Assembly: GCA_964291505.2 (NCBI GenBank)
Contig: OZ220216.1
Coordinates: 744,001 to 808,000 of the forward strand
Length of the DNA stretch: 64,000 bases
Source: Kistimonas sp964291505
Lineage (GTDB): Bacteria > Pseudomonadota > Gammaproteobacteria > Pseudomonadales > Endozoicomonadaceae
Direction: 5' to 3'
A program made the position numbers and the translations under genes. The notes beneath the pieces are model-generated. The model did no database searches. It worked only from the letters and a program-made list of their open reading frames with translations, and was not told where the DNA came from. How positions within the stretch are numbered: position 1 is the stretch's first letter; the number at the start of each line of letters is the position of its first letter. Positions 45,647-54,468 of this stretch are shown here, in pieces.

Positions 45647-46432
45647 TTACTGCGGCAGCTCTGCAGGGTTCGGCTCCTGAACGGCATGAGAAAAAGCAAA
45701 ACCATTGCTGTCATTACCGACTTGCAGCTTGTAAATTTGAACAACCCTGTCTTTTTCTTTTTGTTTTTTAGCAATGCAGGCAAGATTACGGTTGTATTCA
45801 GCAATAACCTGTTCTAGACGTGTTTTGGTATAACGCTGATCAATAACCCCTGATTCGAAGAGCTCCTTTTCCCTGGTGGCATCTTGCTCCAGATCTCGTA
45901 TTTCAGCCTCATGTCGGTCGTTATCTTGTTTGAGTAGATTAATCTCTTGCTGCTTTTGCCTGCAGTATTCCATCGCTTGACGTTGTATTGTGTTGGCCTT
46001 TTCCTGAGAGCTTGGCCCTAATACCTGTTGTGCGTGTTGTTTACTGCTCGTGGAGCAAATTTTGGAAAAGAAAATAGCTGCACCTATGCCAACGACTACC
46101 GGGCAAACTAATGATAGAAGCAAAAACAGGGGAGGAAACGTGGATGAGAAAATAAGAAGAGGAGTATATGCTGAACAAAACAACACTATTCCCGCAATCA
46201 ACCATGCTGCTATTGCTTGGTCAATCTTACGCTCGTTGAGAGTGGTTCCATTCACCAGATCGTGCTGATAAAAACGGTCTGAATATCGAGGTGTAACATG
46301 TGACCTGGTCGTCATGACTGGTGAAACACAAGGGAGATTAGCTAATTGACCTTTTGGTGTTTCATTGCAAGAGGATTCAATGGATCCTGAAACACATTGA
46401 GCTGGCTGAGTATTGCTAGATAGGTTCATCAT
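45647..46432 (-). CDS. Hypothetical protein with membrane hairpin and C-terminal coiled coil
   Basis: I do not recognise this 261-residue protein. It has a polar Ser/Thr/Cys-containing N-terminus (1-65), a positively charged lead-in (LNERKIDQ), two closely spaced membrane segments (about 73-96 and 99-123), and a long charged coiled coil (about 143-235, EINLLKQDNDRHEAEIRDLE). There is no signal peptide. The ATG at 46432 is chosen because GGAGA lies 8 nt upstream. It is convergent to cysN, in AT-rich DNA, and resembles the protein at 47710-48279 in layout. The two-lobed hydrophobic hairpin recalls chlamydial Inc proteins, by shape only. Confidence 0.75.
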   Translation of the reverse strand: MMNLSSNTQPAQCVSGSIESSCNETPKGQLANLPCVSPVMTTRSHVTPRYSDRFYQHDLVNGTTLNERKIDQAIAAWLIAGIVLFCSAYTPLLIFSSTFPPLFLLLSLVCPVVVGIGAAIFFSKICSTSSKQHAQQVLGPSSQEKANTIQRQAMEYCRQKQQEINLLKQDNDRHEAEIRDLEQDATREKELFESGVIDQRYTKTRLEQVIAEYNRNLACIAKKQKEKDRVVQIYKLQVGNDSNGFAFSHAVQEPNPAELPQ

Positions 46433-46709
46433 AGTGAGTTTCTCCATAATTATAAGCTTTTAATCCGTGTGCTTGAGCGATATCTTGTTAACAATTCAGA
46501 TTCATTGATTTACTCAGTTGGATGAAAAAAAATACAAAAAGTTCAATGTGTTAGTGATAGTTGCTGTGGTTGTATTCGTTTACTAACCTGTTTTTTGTTG
46601 ATTGGGCTATTCGATGAATTAAAAAGGGGTATAAATGTAACGTATTGTTTTAATTTGTGCAGTGCAAATGAGTGATGCATTCTTTTAACTATCTGCTTAG
46701 CGTAGAGAT

Positions 46710-47420
46710 TGACCTGTCATCGCAGCTCTTCTTTAGACTATTGAACGTTATCCTGCCTATGGATTCAGCATGCTAATCAAGATGCTCAAGCGGCAAGGGT
46801 ATCACTGGAACCACAAGCGTATTTGCTGGATTGACAGCGAGTGAAAGCTGAAAAAAAACATCGTCGGAGTAAGAAGTGAAAGCCAACCAGAAACCCAGAG
46901 TCATTGTGTTTTCACTTGTTGATGAATTCATGCAGGTCCATGGACTTTATGATCGATTAGCTAATGTCTGGTAGACGTTTAAGAAGCTTCAATAGTGTGG
47001 ACGACTTTAATCGTGAAGCTCTGGTTTTTGATATCAATATAAATTTATCAAATCAGCGGATCATTCGCCTACTTGACCGGGTTGTTGCTTGGCGGGGCTA
47101 TCCCGAAAAGCGATATATGTATAACACTCAGGAGTGCAAATTTAACAGCACTGGCGGAGAGAGCGGTGCACCAACAAATCCAGCAGAAGTTGATCAATAA
47201 AGGTACTCAGAGCTTGCATTTGTGCGCTGGAAGTTTTAATCGGACTTACCGGGATGAAATACTCAGCATGTATGTGTTCAGTTCACTGAACTCAGTTCGG
47301 AAACTGAGTGAGAACTGGTCCGGTAATACAACAATAAAAGCCTACACGGCTCCCTGTTGGACGTCACGCCATGGGAATATCTGGTCAAATCTTAGCAGCC
47401 GGAAAAATCTAATTTAAGTT
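46710..47420 (+). pseudogene. Decayed IS3-family transposase (IS407-group OrfB remnant)
   Basis: Fragments of an OrfB-type DDE transposase can be read in shifting frames: IERYPAYGFSMLIKMLKRQG (from about 46741), HWNHKRI, SMDFMID, then GRRLRSFNSVDDFNREAL (46967 on), IIRLLDRVVAWRGYP, and in another frame SFNRTYRDEILSMYVFSSLN (about 47240). Several stops and frameshifts interrupt it. The second catalytic region, normally DNGPEF, reads YNTQEC, so it is inactive. No OrfA or terminal inverted repeats were identified. Confidence 0.85.
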
Positions 47421-47513
47421 TTCACTAAAAAAGGAATGTTTACAGGATGGTAACATGGCTGCGGTTGTGATTAGTTTTGGGTTGGTGAATATTTATTTGA
47501 TAATTTAAGACTT

Positions 47514-47550
47514 GCGTTGTTTTGCTTAATATAAGCAACGCTGTTTTTTG
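47514..47550 (+). terminator. Terminator-like hairpin in the AT-rich pocket
   Basis: A 7-bp stem (47522-47528 with 47532-47538) is followed by CGCTG and a run of six T. No intact plus-strand gene precedes it, so it may be a relic of the inserted DNA. Confidence 0.4.
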
Positions 47551-47640
47551 AGAGATGGCTATTTTTTGTGTTTCTGTACCCTGCTTTTAAATATCCCTCT
47601 TTTTTAGATTGTTTTTGGCTGTAACGATAGTAATAGTAGT

Positions 47641-47674
47641 ATCCAGTAAGGGTTGGCTATACCCTTATCTGGAT
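47641..47674 (-). terminator. Hairpin downstream of the 47.7 kb membrane-hairpin gene
   Basis: A 13-bp stem with one bulged base (47641-47653 with 47661-47674), 36 bp beyond the stop of the minus-strand gene at 47710. There is no proper T-tract; transcript 3'-end function is inferred. Confidence 0.4.
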
Positions 47675-47709
47675 AGAGTCTCTATTGTGCTTTTTGCCAC
47701 GGATTCTAG

Positions 47710-48279
47710 TTAGTATCTTTGTTCATAGAGTGCAGCCGTATCGGGAGGTACATTGAGCTGATCATTCCTGTTGGAAGGTGGTGCTATTTCTGGACACTTG
47801 GCACCTCCTTCAACTGTAAAAATAGGTTGCTGCAATGGGGCTGATATCTCATCAGATTTTTCCATTGTATCGTAATTCCTGTGGAGTACTTCTGGATATA
47901 GGCCGATCAAGATGCTAGGGCATGTCATTCCAAACGTAGTGATTATGAGCAATGGGATAAAGACAGAGAGAGATAATACTGGTACAGGAATTAAGGCGAG
48001 GCAAAGGACTAAACAGACGAGACTTATTAAAGCAATGACGATACTTACGTTAAAAAGGGTGTTTATGGTTCTTTTGTTGACATTTTCTACCTTGCGCGTA
48101 TCAATACTTGTCTGATCTAGTTCAGGGAATGTCGCATCTAGCTCAGATATGTTGGTGGGTGTCGTAGATGCAAGGCTGACACCCGTTGTTGTTTCGTGCC
48201 CGGAAAGGAGGTGGTCCGTTGTATTCATACTTGGGTAGAGATCGGCCTGACTATAACCAGAGTTTTTTATTTTAATCAT
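47710..48279 (-). CDS. Hypothetical protein with central membrane hairpin
   Basis: I do not recognise this 189-residue protein. A Thr/Ser-rich polar N-terminus (1-65) leads into VNKRTINT and two hydrophobic segments (about 75-97 and 100-127) separated by a Pro turn, then a polar C-terminus of about 60 residues. The ATG at 48279 has AGGAG 8 nt upstream. The layout, the charged lead-in and the hairpin position match the protein at 45647-46432, from which it is separated by the IS remnant; only the C-terminal parts differ. No signal peptide is present. Confidence 0.72.
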   Translation of the reverse strand: MIKIKNSGYSQADLYPSMNTTDHLLSGHETTTGVSLASTTPTNISELDATFPELDQTSIDTRKVENVNKRTINTLFNVSIVIALISLVCLVLCLALIPVPVLSLSVFIPLLIITTFGMTCPSILIGLYPEVLHRNYDTMEKSDEISAPLQQPIFTVEGGAKCPEIAPPSNRNDQLNVPPDTAALYEQRY

Positions 48280-48526
48280 GCGGTTATCTCCTTTGATGAA
48301 CAATGTATTTATATTGGATGTCTAATTCTTTATTACATATGGTTAGAAATGCTGTTAGAGGAATAGTTCCAAATGAAACGGTTTTTAAAACTTTTGTCTA
48401 TATTATCCAGTGTCAGAGTTCTATGCTGGCTACGCCTGTTGGAACTAGTGTTTATCCCAGTTCAGCTAAATAGTTACTAACGTTTAATTAATATTGTCGT
48501 TTTTTATTTTTATGAAGGTAGGCTAT

Positions 48527-49723
48527 ATGAGTAATGCTTTTTATGAACAATTATCACGGCAGTTGGATGAGCTAAAGCAAAAGGGGCTTTATAAAGATGA
48601 GCGGATAATCACCTCCCAGCAGCAGGCAGATATACAGGTTACCGGCGGTGCTGAGGTGATTAATTTCTGTGCTAACAACTATCTTGGTCTGGCGAATGCG
48701 CCTGAGTTGATAGAGGAAGGTAAGGCGGCTCTGGAAAAGTATGGCTATGGCATGGCATCCGTACGTTTTATCTGTGGTACCCACTCGATTCATAAATCAC
48801 TCGAACAGCGGATATCGGATTTTCTGGGGATGGAGGACACGATTCTTTATTCCTCCTGTTTTGATGCCAATGGTGGCCTGTTTGAAACGCTGCTGGGGCC
48901 GGAAGATGCCATTATCAGCGATGCTTTGAATCACGCCAGCATTATTGATGGTATCCGTCTTAGCAAGGCACAGCGTTACTGTTATGCCAACAATGACATG
49001 GCTGAACTGGAAGCCCGTCTGAAGGAGGCTGATGCCAATGGTGCCAGGCACAAGTTGATTGCCACAGATGGTGTCTTTTCAATGGATGGCATCATTGCGA
49101 ATCTTAAGGGGATTTGTGATCTAGCGGACCAGTATGGTGCTATGGTGATGGTGGATGACTGCCACGCGACCGGCTTTATTGGTGAGCATGGTCGCGGTAC
49201 GCACGAATACAATGATGTCATGGGGCGAGTGGATATTTTGACCGGTACCCTTGGCAAGGCGCTGGGCGGTGCTTCCGGTGGCTATGTCAGCGCCCGTAAA
49301 CCGGTAATCGAGTGGTTGCGTAATCGATCCCGCCCTTATCTGTTCTCCAACACCCTTTGCCCGGTGATTGCCGCGGCCTCGATTCGCGTACTTGATATGC
49401 TGGAGGCGGGGGGGGGACTGCGTCAGAAGGTGAATGACAACAGTCGCTATTTCCGCACGGAGATGGAAAAGCTGGGCTTCACACTGGCCGGTAAGGACCA
49501 TCCGATTATCCCGGTCATGATCGGCGATGCCGCGCTAGCGAAACAGTTTGCTGACCGGATGCTGGAAGAAGGCATCTATGTGGTCGGTTTCTCCTTCCCG
49601 GTGGTACCGGAAGGCAAGGCGCGAATTCGCACCCAGATGTCGGCGGCCCATGACCGGGAACACATGGACAAAGCCATCAAGGCATTTGCCAAAGTCGGGC
49701 GTGAACTGGGCCTTATTCAATAA
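48527..49723 (+). CDS. kbl: 2-amino-3-ketobutyrate CoA ligase (glycine C-acetyltransferase)
   Basis: Kbl cleaves 2-amino-3-ketobutyrate with CoA to glycine and acetyl-CoA, the second step of threonine breakdown. The 398-residue alpha-oxoamine synthase has the PLP lysine at 244 (GTLGKALGGA), as in E. coli, and the VDDCHATGFIGEHGRGT block near 205. I chose the ATG at 48527 (MSNAFYEQL), preceded by AAGGTAGG. It is followed by tdh after 27 bp. Confidence 0.97.
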   Translation: MSNAFYEQLSRQLDELKQKGLYKDERIITSQQQADIQVTGGAEVINFCANNYLGLANAPELIEEGKAALEKYGYGMASVRFICGTHSIHKSLEQRISDFLGMEDTILYSSCFDANGGLFETLLGPEDAIISDALNHASIIDGIRLSKAQRYCYANNDMAELEARLKEADANGARHKLIATDGVFSMDGIIANLKGICDLADQYGAMVMVDDCHATGFIGEHGRGTHEYNDVMGRVDILTGTLGKALGGASGGYVSARKPVIEWLRNRSRPYLFSNTLCPVIAAASIRVLDMLEAGGGLRQKVNDNSRYFRTEMEKLGFTLAGKDHPIIPVMIGDAALAKQFADRMLEEGIYVVGFSFPVVPEGKARIRTQMSAAHDREHMDKAIKAFAKVGRELGLIQ

Positions 49724-49750
49724 TTAATACTGTTGCAGCAGGTGGCCGTC

Positions 49751-50776
49751 ATGAGAACGCTGGCAAAGCTGAAACCGGAAAAAGGCATCTGGATGGATGA
49801 CAAACCCGTTCCAGAGGTCGGTTATAACGATGTATTGATCAAAATCCGCAAGACCGCGATTTGTGGTACTGATATTCATATCTACAACTGGGATGACTGG
49901 TCTCAGAAAACCGTACCGCTGGGTATGACCACCGGTCATGAGTTTGTCGGTGAAATTGTGGAGATGGGCGAGGGTGTTCGGGGTTTCAGCAAAGGTGATC
50001 GGGTCTCGGGTGAGGGGCATCTGGTCTGTGGTTATTGTCGGAACTGCCGGGCAGGAAGGCGGCATCTGTGTCGCAATACCATTGGGGTCGGCGTCAATCG
50101 CCAGGGCGCATTTGCTGAATACCTGTGCATCCCTGCCGTGAATGCGTTCCCGATTCCTGATGATATCAGCGATGATCTGGCATCGATTTTTGACCCGTAT
50201 GGTAATGCTGTTCATACCGCGCTGTCATTTGACATGGTGGGTGAGGATGTTCTGGTTACCGGTGCAGGCCCCATCGGCATTATGGGTGCCGCCATTGCCC
50301 GTCATGTCGGAGCGCGGCACGTGGTGATAACGGATGTGAATGATTATCGGCTGGGCCTGGCAGAAAAGATCGGTGTGACCCGTGCTGTCAACGTCATGAA
50401 AGAGTCACTGGATGATGTCATGAACGAACTGGGCATGGTGGAAGGTTTCGATGTTGGATTGGAAATGTCAGGCAATGGGGCGGCATTTGAGCAAATGCTC
50501 GAAAAGATGAACCATGGCGGCAAGGTGGCGCTGTTGGGTATACCGTCCGCTGATACGACGATCGACTGGAATCAGGTGATTTTCAAGGGACTGGTGATCA
50601 AGGGGATTTATGGCCGGGAAATGTTTGAAACCTGGTACAAGATGGCAACCATGTTGCAGTCTGGACTGGCGATTGAACCGGTCATTACCCATCATTTCCC
50701 CGTGGATGACTACGAGAAAGCGTTTGAAGTGATGGCGGGTGGTCAGTCCGGAAAGGTCATTCTTGATTGGCAGTAG
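49751..50776 (+). CDS. tdh: L-threonine 3-dehydrogenase
   Basis: Tdh oxidises threonine to 2-amino-3-ketobutyrate with NAD, feeding Kbl. The 341-residue zinc-dependent medium-chain dehydrogenase has the catalytic zinc ligand Cys38 (AICGTD) and the GHE pair near 63, a structural zinc cluster C-x2-C-x2-C-x7-C near 97-111 (CGYCRNCRAG...C), and the nucleotide-binding GAGPIGIM near 174. The ATG at 49751 matches the E. coli N-terminus. The kbl-tdh operon ends in a strong terminator. Confidence 0.97.
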   Translation: MRTLAKLKPEKGIWMDDKPVPEVGYNDVLIKIRKTAICGTDIHIYNWDDWSQKTVPLGMTTGHEFVGEIVEMGEGVRGFSKGDRVSGEGHLVCGYCRNCRAGRRHLCRNTIGVGVNRQGAFAEYLCIPAVNAFPIPDDISDDLASIFDPYGNAVHTALSFDMVGEDVLVTGAGPIGIMGAAIARHVGARHVVITDVNDYRLGLAEKIGVTRAVNVMKESLDDVMNELGMVEGFDVGLEMSGNGAAFEQMLEKMNHGGKVALLGIPSADTTIDWNQVIFKGLVIKGIYGREMFETWYKMATMLQSGLAIEPVITHHFPVDDYEKAFEVMAGGQSGKVILDWQ

Positions 50777-50806
50777 TTGCTGTTGCCATCTTTACTTCTC
50801 CTCATA

Positions 50807-50866
50807 AAACGACACAGGCCAAACAGGTATTGAGAGCACCTGTTTGGCCTGTGTCGTTTCTTTTTT
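50807..50866 (+). terminator. Very strong terminator after tdh
   Basis: A perfect 22-bp stem (50807-50828 with 50838-50859, 9-nt loop) followed by CTTTTTT. It is the longest uninterrupted terminator stem in the window. Confidence 0.92.
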
Positions 50867-50915
50867 GAAGACTTGTGATACCCCCTAAGAATCCTTTCTC
50901 CCGGGTAATACGACG

Positions 50916-51770
50916 ATGAAGTTATGGGTAAGCAGATTTAAATTGTCGGTTGGGGTGCTTGTGCTAGTGATTCTCCTGACGGCGTTACTGGTGGTTTTTT
51001 ATGTTCGTTACTTTCCAGTTACAACTGCACAGGGGTGGATCGCCCGTACCTGGATTGACAGTGTCCCCCGTGTCTCTGCACTGGCGCTGCATCCGGATGG
51101 TGGCTTGTACGTCACGCAGGAATTTTATCCTCCCCGCGGGACGCTGTTGCATATCCAGCAAAATGGTGAACAACAGCTGTTACTTGGAAACCTGGGCAAG
51201 CCAGATGGTTTGGTTGCTTTTGGTGATGGTGTGGTTGTGGGGCAGGAAAGCGGTATTGCGCCTGTCTTATGGTATCGACAAGGTCATGTAGAAGAGTTGT
51301 TTACGGGTCACGCCGTTGAAGCACTTGCTGCCTGGAACAATCGCTACCTTTATACCGTTGAGGATCGAAGGGGAGGGCGTTTGCTGCGCTATGACCACGC
51401 AACAAGAACGCTTGATGTACTTTTGGCTGACGGCGATGGAATGGAGGGAATTACCCGTTGTCCTGACGGGGGACTTTACTTTTCGGAAAAAAGACAGGGG
51501 AAGGTTTACCGGATTAATGAAGGTAATCCACCGGAAACGGTTATTGAAGGACTCAAAAAGCCTAATTATCTGTTGTGTACCCCTGAGGGACTCTGGATTA
51601 CCGAAGATGCCACAGCACATGCCCGGGTATTGTTGTTTGCAGATGGTGAAATATCCGTTATCGCCCGCCATTTGCGCAGTGCACAGACTATTATTGAAGC
51701 CGGTGAACGACGCATGTTAGTGGCAGAGCAGGGCAGAAACCGGATTCTGGAACTGATCAGAGAAGAATAG
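50916..51770 (+). CDS. Membrane-anchored beta-propeller-like (SMP-30/NHL-type) protein
   Basis: The function is unknown. The 284-residue protein has one N-terminal hydrophobic helix (about 10-30) that would anchor it facing the periplasm. After it come repeated strand motifs typical of SMP-30/NHL propellers: ALALHPDGGLYVTQE near 55, KPDGLVAFGDGVV near 94, MEGITRCPDGGLYFSEKRQGKVYRI in two halves near 180-204, and KPNYLLCTPEGLWITED near 215. It is 42 bp upstream of the LtaS-like gene and probably co-transcribed, so a role with that enzyme is possible but inferred. Confidence 0.7.
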   Translation: MKLWVSRFKLSVGVLVLVILLTALLVVFYVRYFPVTTAQGWIARTWIDSVPRVSALALHPDGGLYVTQEFYPPRGTLLHIQQNGEQQLLLGNLGKPDGLVAFGDGVVVGQESGIAPVLWYRQGHVEELFTGHAVEALAAWNNRYLYTVEDRRGGRLLRYDHATRTLDVLLADGDGMEGITRCPDGGLYFSEKRQGKVYRINEGNPPETVIEGLKKPNYLLCTPEGLWITEDATAHARVLLFADGEISVIARHLRSAQTIIEAGERRMLVAEQGRNRILELIREE

Positions 51771-51812
51771 GACTGTCTGCTAAACCTGACTCATGATCTG
51801 GAACCCTTTCCC

Positions 51813-53864
51813 ATGACACGTTGGCACTCGTCTAATCAACGCTCGCTATCTTTGTCGGCACATTTGCTGTTTTTGTTTTGTAGCCTGCTGATTCTGGCTG
51901 TGTTGTTTGCAGTGTTACGCCTGCTGTTACTGCTTTACAACATTGATCTTGCCTCAGCAATGGGCATATCTGACTGGCAGCACGCTTTTGTCACAGGGGT
52001 GCGGTTTGATTTTCGGGTGATTGCCATTATTTGTCTACCGCTGGTGCTGGGTACGTTATGGCCAGTAACGGTTAATGCACGTCGATTTTACTGTGTGTGG
52101 TTGACACTGTGGTCAAGTCTCAGTGTTTTTCTGGGTCTGATGGAGCTGGACTTTTACCGGGAGTTTCATCAACGCCTGAACAACCTGGTGTTTCAGTATC
52201 TGAAGGAAGATCCTGCCACTGTGATGAGTATGTTGTGGCACGGTTTTCCAGTGTTGCGTTATCTGTTCGGCTGGTTGGTCCTGACGTTCTTACTGTTTGC
52301 CCTGTTTTGCTGGACCGACAAAAGAACACGGTTTTATTGCGAGAAAACGGCACAGCATAAAACCAGCACTTTGGCTATACGACTGATGGCCTTTGCGTGT
52401 GTCTTTGTGGTAGATCTTGCTCTGGCACGGGGGACGTTTCGTAGTGGGCCGCCACTGCGATGGGGAGATGCTTTTCAGGGGCAATCGCTGTTTGCCAATC
52501 AGCTGGCGTTGAATGGGGTTTTTACGCTGAGCCAAGCGGCCATTCAGCATTTCAGTCATTCTGGTGAGCATGCCTGGCTGGATTTGATGCCAGAGACAGA
52601 CGCTATAGCACTGACGCGGGATATGTTGCTGTCGCGTCGAGATCAACTCATTGACGAAGAGAGTGCCATCATTCGGCGAATGACTTGGCCGCCGGTTGCC
52701 AGTGTGATGCCCGGAGTCCGTAATGTAGTCATCATTCTCATGGAAAGTTTTGCCGGGCGTTTTGTCGGAGCGTTAGGTGGGCCCGATGATATTACACCGA
52801 ATTTCGATACGATGGCGGACGAGGGCGTGTTATTTACCCGTTTCTTTTCAAATGGCACGCATACCCACCAAGGGATGTTCGCTACTATGGCCTGTTTCCC
52901 CAATCTTCCGGGGTATGAATACCTGATGCAGCAACCGGAAGGAGCTCACCAGTTTTCAGGATTACCCAGGCTTCTTGCGGGTCGTGGATATCGTGATGTT
53001 TATGTCTATAACGGGGATTTTGCCTGGGATAATCAGTTTGGCTTTTTCCGTAACCAGGGTATGACAACATTTATTGGTCGGGATGATTTTATTGACCCCG
53101 TGTTCATTGATGATACGTGGGGCGTTTCAGATCAGGATGTGTTTGATCGTGCGCTGTCTGAGTTAGCGAATATGCCTGAAGATCGGCCTTTCTACGCCCT
53201 TGTGCAGACGCTTTCAAATCATACGCCCTACGCACTGCCCGATCCTTTGCCGGTATCGCTGGTGACAGGTTATGGGGAACTGAATGAACACTTGACCGCG
53301 ATGCGTTATTCAGATTGGGCGCTCGGGCGGTTTTTCCGTTCTGCGCGCACCTATCCGTGGTTTAACCAGACCCTGTTTGTAATTGTTGGCGATCACGGAT
53401 TTTCATCACCACTGCAGATGACTGACATTGATTTATTGCGATTCTATGTACCCATGCTGATGATCGCGCCGGGGATTCAGGCGCAGTTTGGCAAAGAAAG
53501 GAGAACGGTTGGTACTCAAGTGGATGTAGTGCCGACCGTTATGGGGCGTCTGGGAGAACCACAGCAGCACCAGTGCTGGGGGAGAGATTTGTTAAGTCTG
53601 CCGCCATCCGCGCCAGGTTTTGGCGTGATCAAACCCTCGGGAGGCAGTCAGATGGCAGCGATTGTTGAAGGCGACCTTGCGCTGGTATTGACGCCGGGAT
53701 TTGAAAGCCGCTTATACCAGTATCACTTTGGCAAGCATCCGCAAGCCTTGGTGATAGAAGATGAGACCGTTGAAGAAACCATGCAAAAACAGCTGAAGGC
53801 CTACATTCAGAGTGCCACTCAGGCACTTCAGAACAATACAGCTGGTTCAGGGGTATTGAATTGA
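51813..53864 (+). CDS. LtaS-like sulfatase-fold membrane enzyme (phosphoglycerol/phosphoethanolamine transferase type)
   Basis: A 683-residue inner-membrane protein with about five N-terminal membrane helices (within residues 15-200) and a large periplasmic alkaline-phosphatase-superfamily domain. Metal and catalytic motifs are visible: VIILMESFAG (Glu ligand near 311), GTHTHQG near 348-354 (Thr nucleophile region), and FVIVGDHGFSS near 527 (Asp/His ligands). The LtaS/OpgB/MdoB group transfers phosphoglycerol or similar groups to glycans or lipids; the substrate cannot be told from sequence. The convergent folE lies downstream beyond a terminator. Confidence 0.85.
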   Translation: MTRWHSSNQRSLSLSAHLLFLFCSLLILAVLFAVLRLLLLLYNIDLASAMGISDWQHAFVTGVRFDFRVIAIICLPLVLGTLWPVTVNARRFYCVWLTLWSSLSVFLGLMELDFYREFHQRLNNLVFQYLKEDPATVMSMLWHGFPVLRYLFGWLVLTFLLFALFCWTDKRTRFYCEKTAQHKTSTLAIRLMAFACVFVVDLALARGTFRSGPPLRWGDAFQGQSLFANQLALNGVFTLSQAAIQHFSHSGEHAWLDLMPETDAIALTRDMLLSRRDQLIDEESAIIRRMTWPPVASVMPGVRNVVIILMESFAGRFVGALGGPDDITPNFDTMADEGVLFTRFFSNGTHTHQGMFATMACFPNLPGYEYLMQQPEGAHQFSGLPRLLAGRGYRDVYVYNGDFAWDNQFGFFRNQGMTTFIGRDDFIDPVFIDDTWGVSDQDVFDRALSELANMPEDRPFYALVQTLSNHTPYALPDPLPVSLVTGYGELNEHLTAMRYSDWALGRFFRSARTYPWFNQTLFVIVGDHGFSSPLQMTDIDLLRFYVPMLMIAPGIQAQFGKERRTVGTQVDVVPTVMGRLGEPQQHQCWGRDLLSLPPSAPGFGVIKPSGGSQMAAIVEGDLALVLTPGFESRLYQYHFGKHPQALVIEDETVEETMQKQLKAYIQSATQALQNNTAGSGVLN

Positions 53865-53875
53865 ATCCATGGGAT

Positions 53876-53908
53876 AAAGGTTGCTGGCCAATTAGGCCAG
53901 TAACCTTT
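53876..53908. terminator. Bidirectional terminator between the LtaS-like gene and folE
   Basis: A 14-bp stem with one G-T pair (53876-53889 with 53895-53908, loop AATTA), A-rich on the left end and T-rich on the right, between convergent genes. Confidence 0.8.
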
Positions 53909-53916
53909 CGATGTGA

Positions 53917-54468
53917 TCAGCCAATATGGCGGAGAAACTCTTCCCGGGTGGGGAGGTTGGTTCGGAAATCACCCAGCATCACGGAAGATGTCATGGACGA
54001 ATTCTGTTTTTCTACACCGCGCATCATCATACACATGTGCTTGGCTTCAATAACAACCGCGACACCACGCGCACTGGTCACTTCCATAACAGCTTCGGCG
54101 ATTTGCTGGGACATGTTTTCCTGAATCTGCAGGCGGCGGGCAAACATATCCACAATACGGGCAAATTTCGACAGTCCCAGCACTTTGCCGTTCGGCAGAT
54201 AGGCAATGTGGCACTTGCCGATAAACGGCAACAGGTGATGCTCGCACAGAGAATAAAGTTCAATATCCTTCACGACCACCATTTCATCATTGCGTGATTC
54301 AAAGACAGCGCCATTGACGATTTCATGAAGATCCTGGTGATAACCCCGGGTCAGGAACGCCATAGCTTTGGCTGCACGCTGTGGGGTGTTACGCAGGCCA
54401 TCGCGTTCCAGGTCTTCGCCCAGGGACTGAAGGATGCTGCGGTAGTGTTCGGTCAGGCTATCAATCAT
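53917..54468 (-). CDS. folE: GTP cyclohydrolase I (FolE)
   Basis: FolE converts GTP to 7,8-dihydroneopterin triphosphate, the first step of folate and pterin synthesis. The 183-residue protein has the zinc-binding SLCEHHLLPF near residue 73, GKCHIAYLPNGKVLGLSK near 84-101, and the conserved C-terminal IEAKHMCMMMRGV region near 141, which supplies the last zinc ligand Cys. It overlaps folM by 4 bp. Confidence 0.96.
   Translation of the reverse strand: MIDSLTEHYRSILQSLGEDLERDGLRNTPQRAAKAMAFLTRGYHQDLHEIVNGAVFESRNDEMVVVKDIELYSLCEHHLLPFIGKCHIAYLPNGKVLGLSKFARIVDMFARRLQIQENMSQQIAEAVMEVTSARGVAVVIEAKHMCMMMRGVEKQNSSMTSSVMLGDFRTNLPTREEFLRHIG

Noticed and set aside
46710..47420. Two small plus-strand genes (from 46964 and 47073)
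   Set aside because: Their translations are consecutive frames of one decayed IS3-family transposase, not separate genes.
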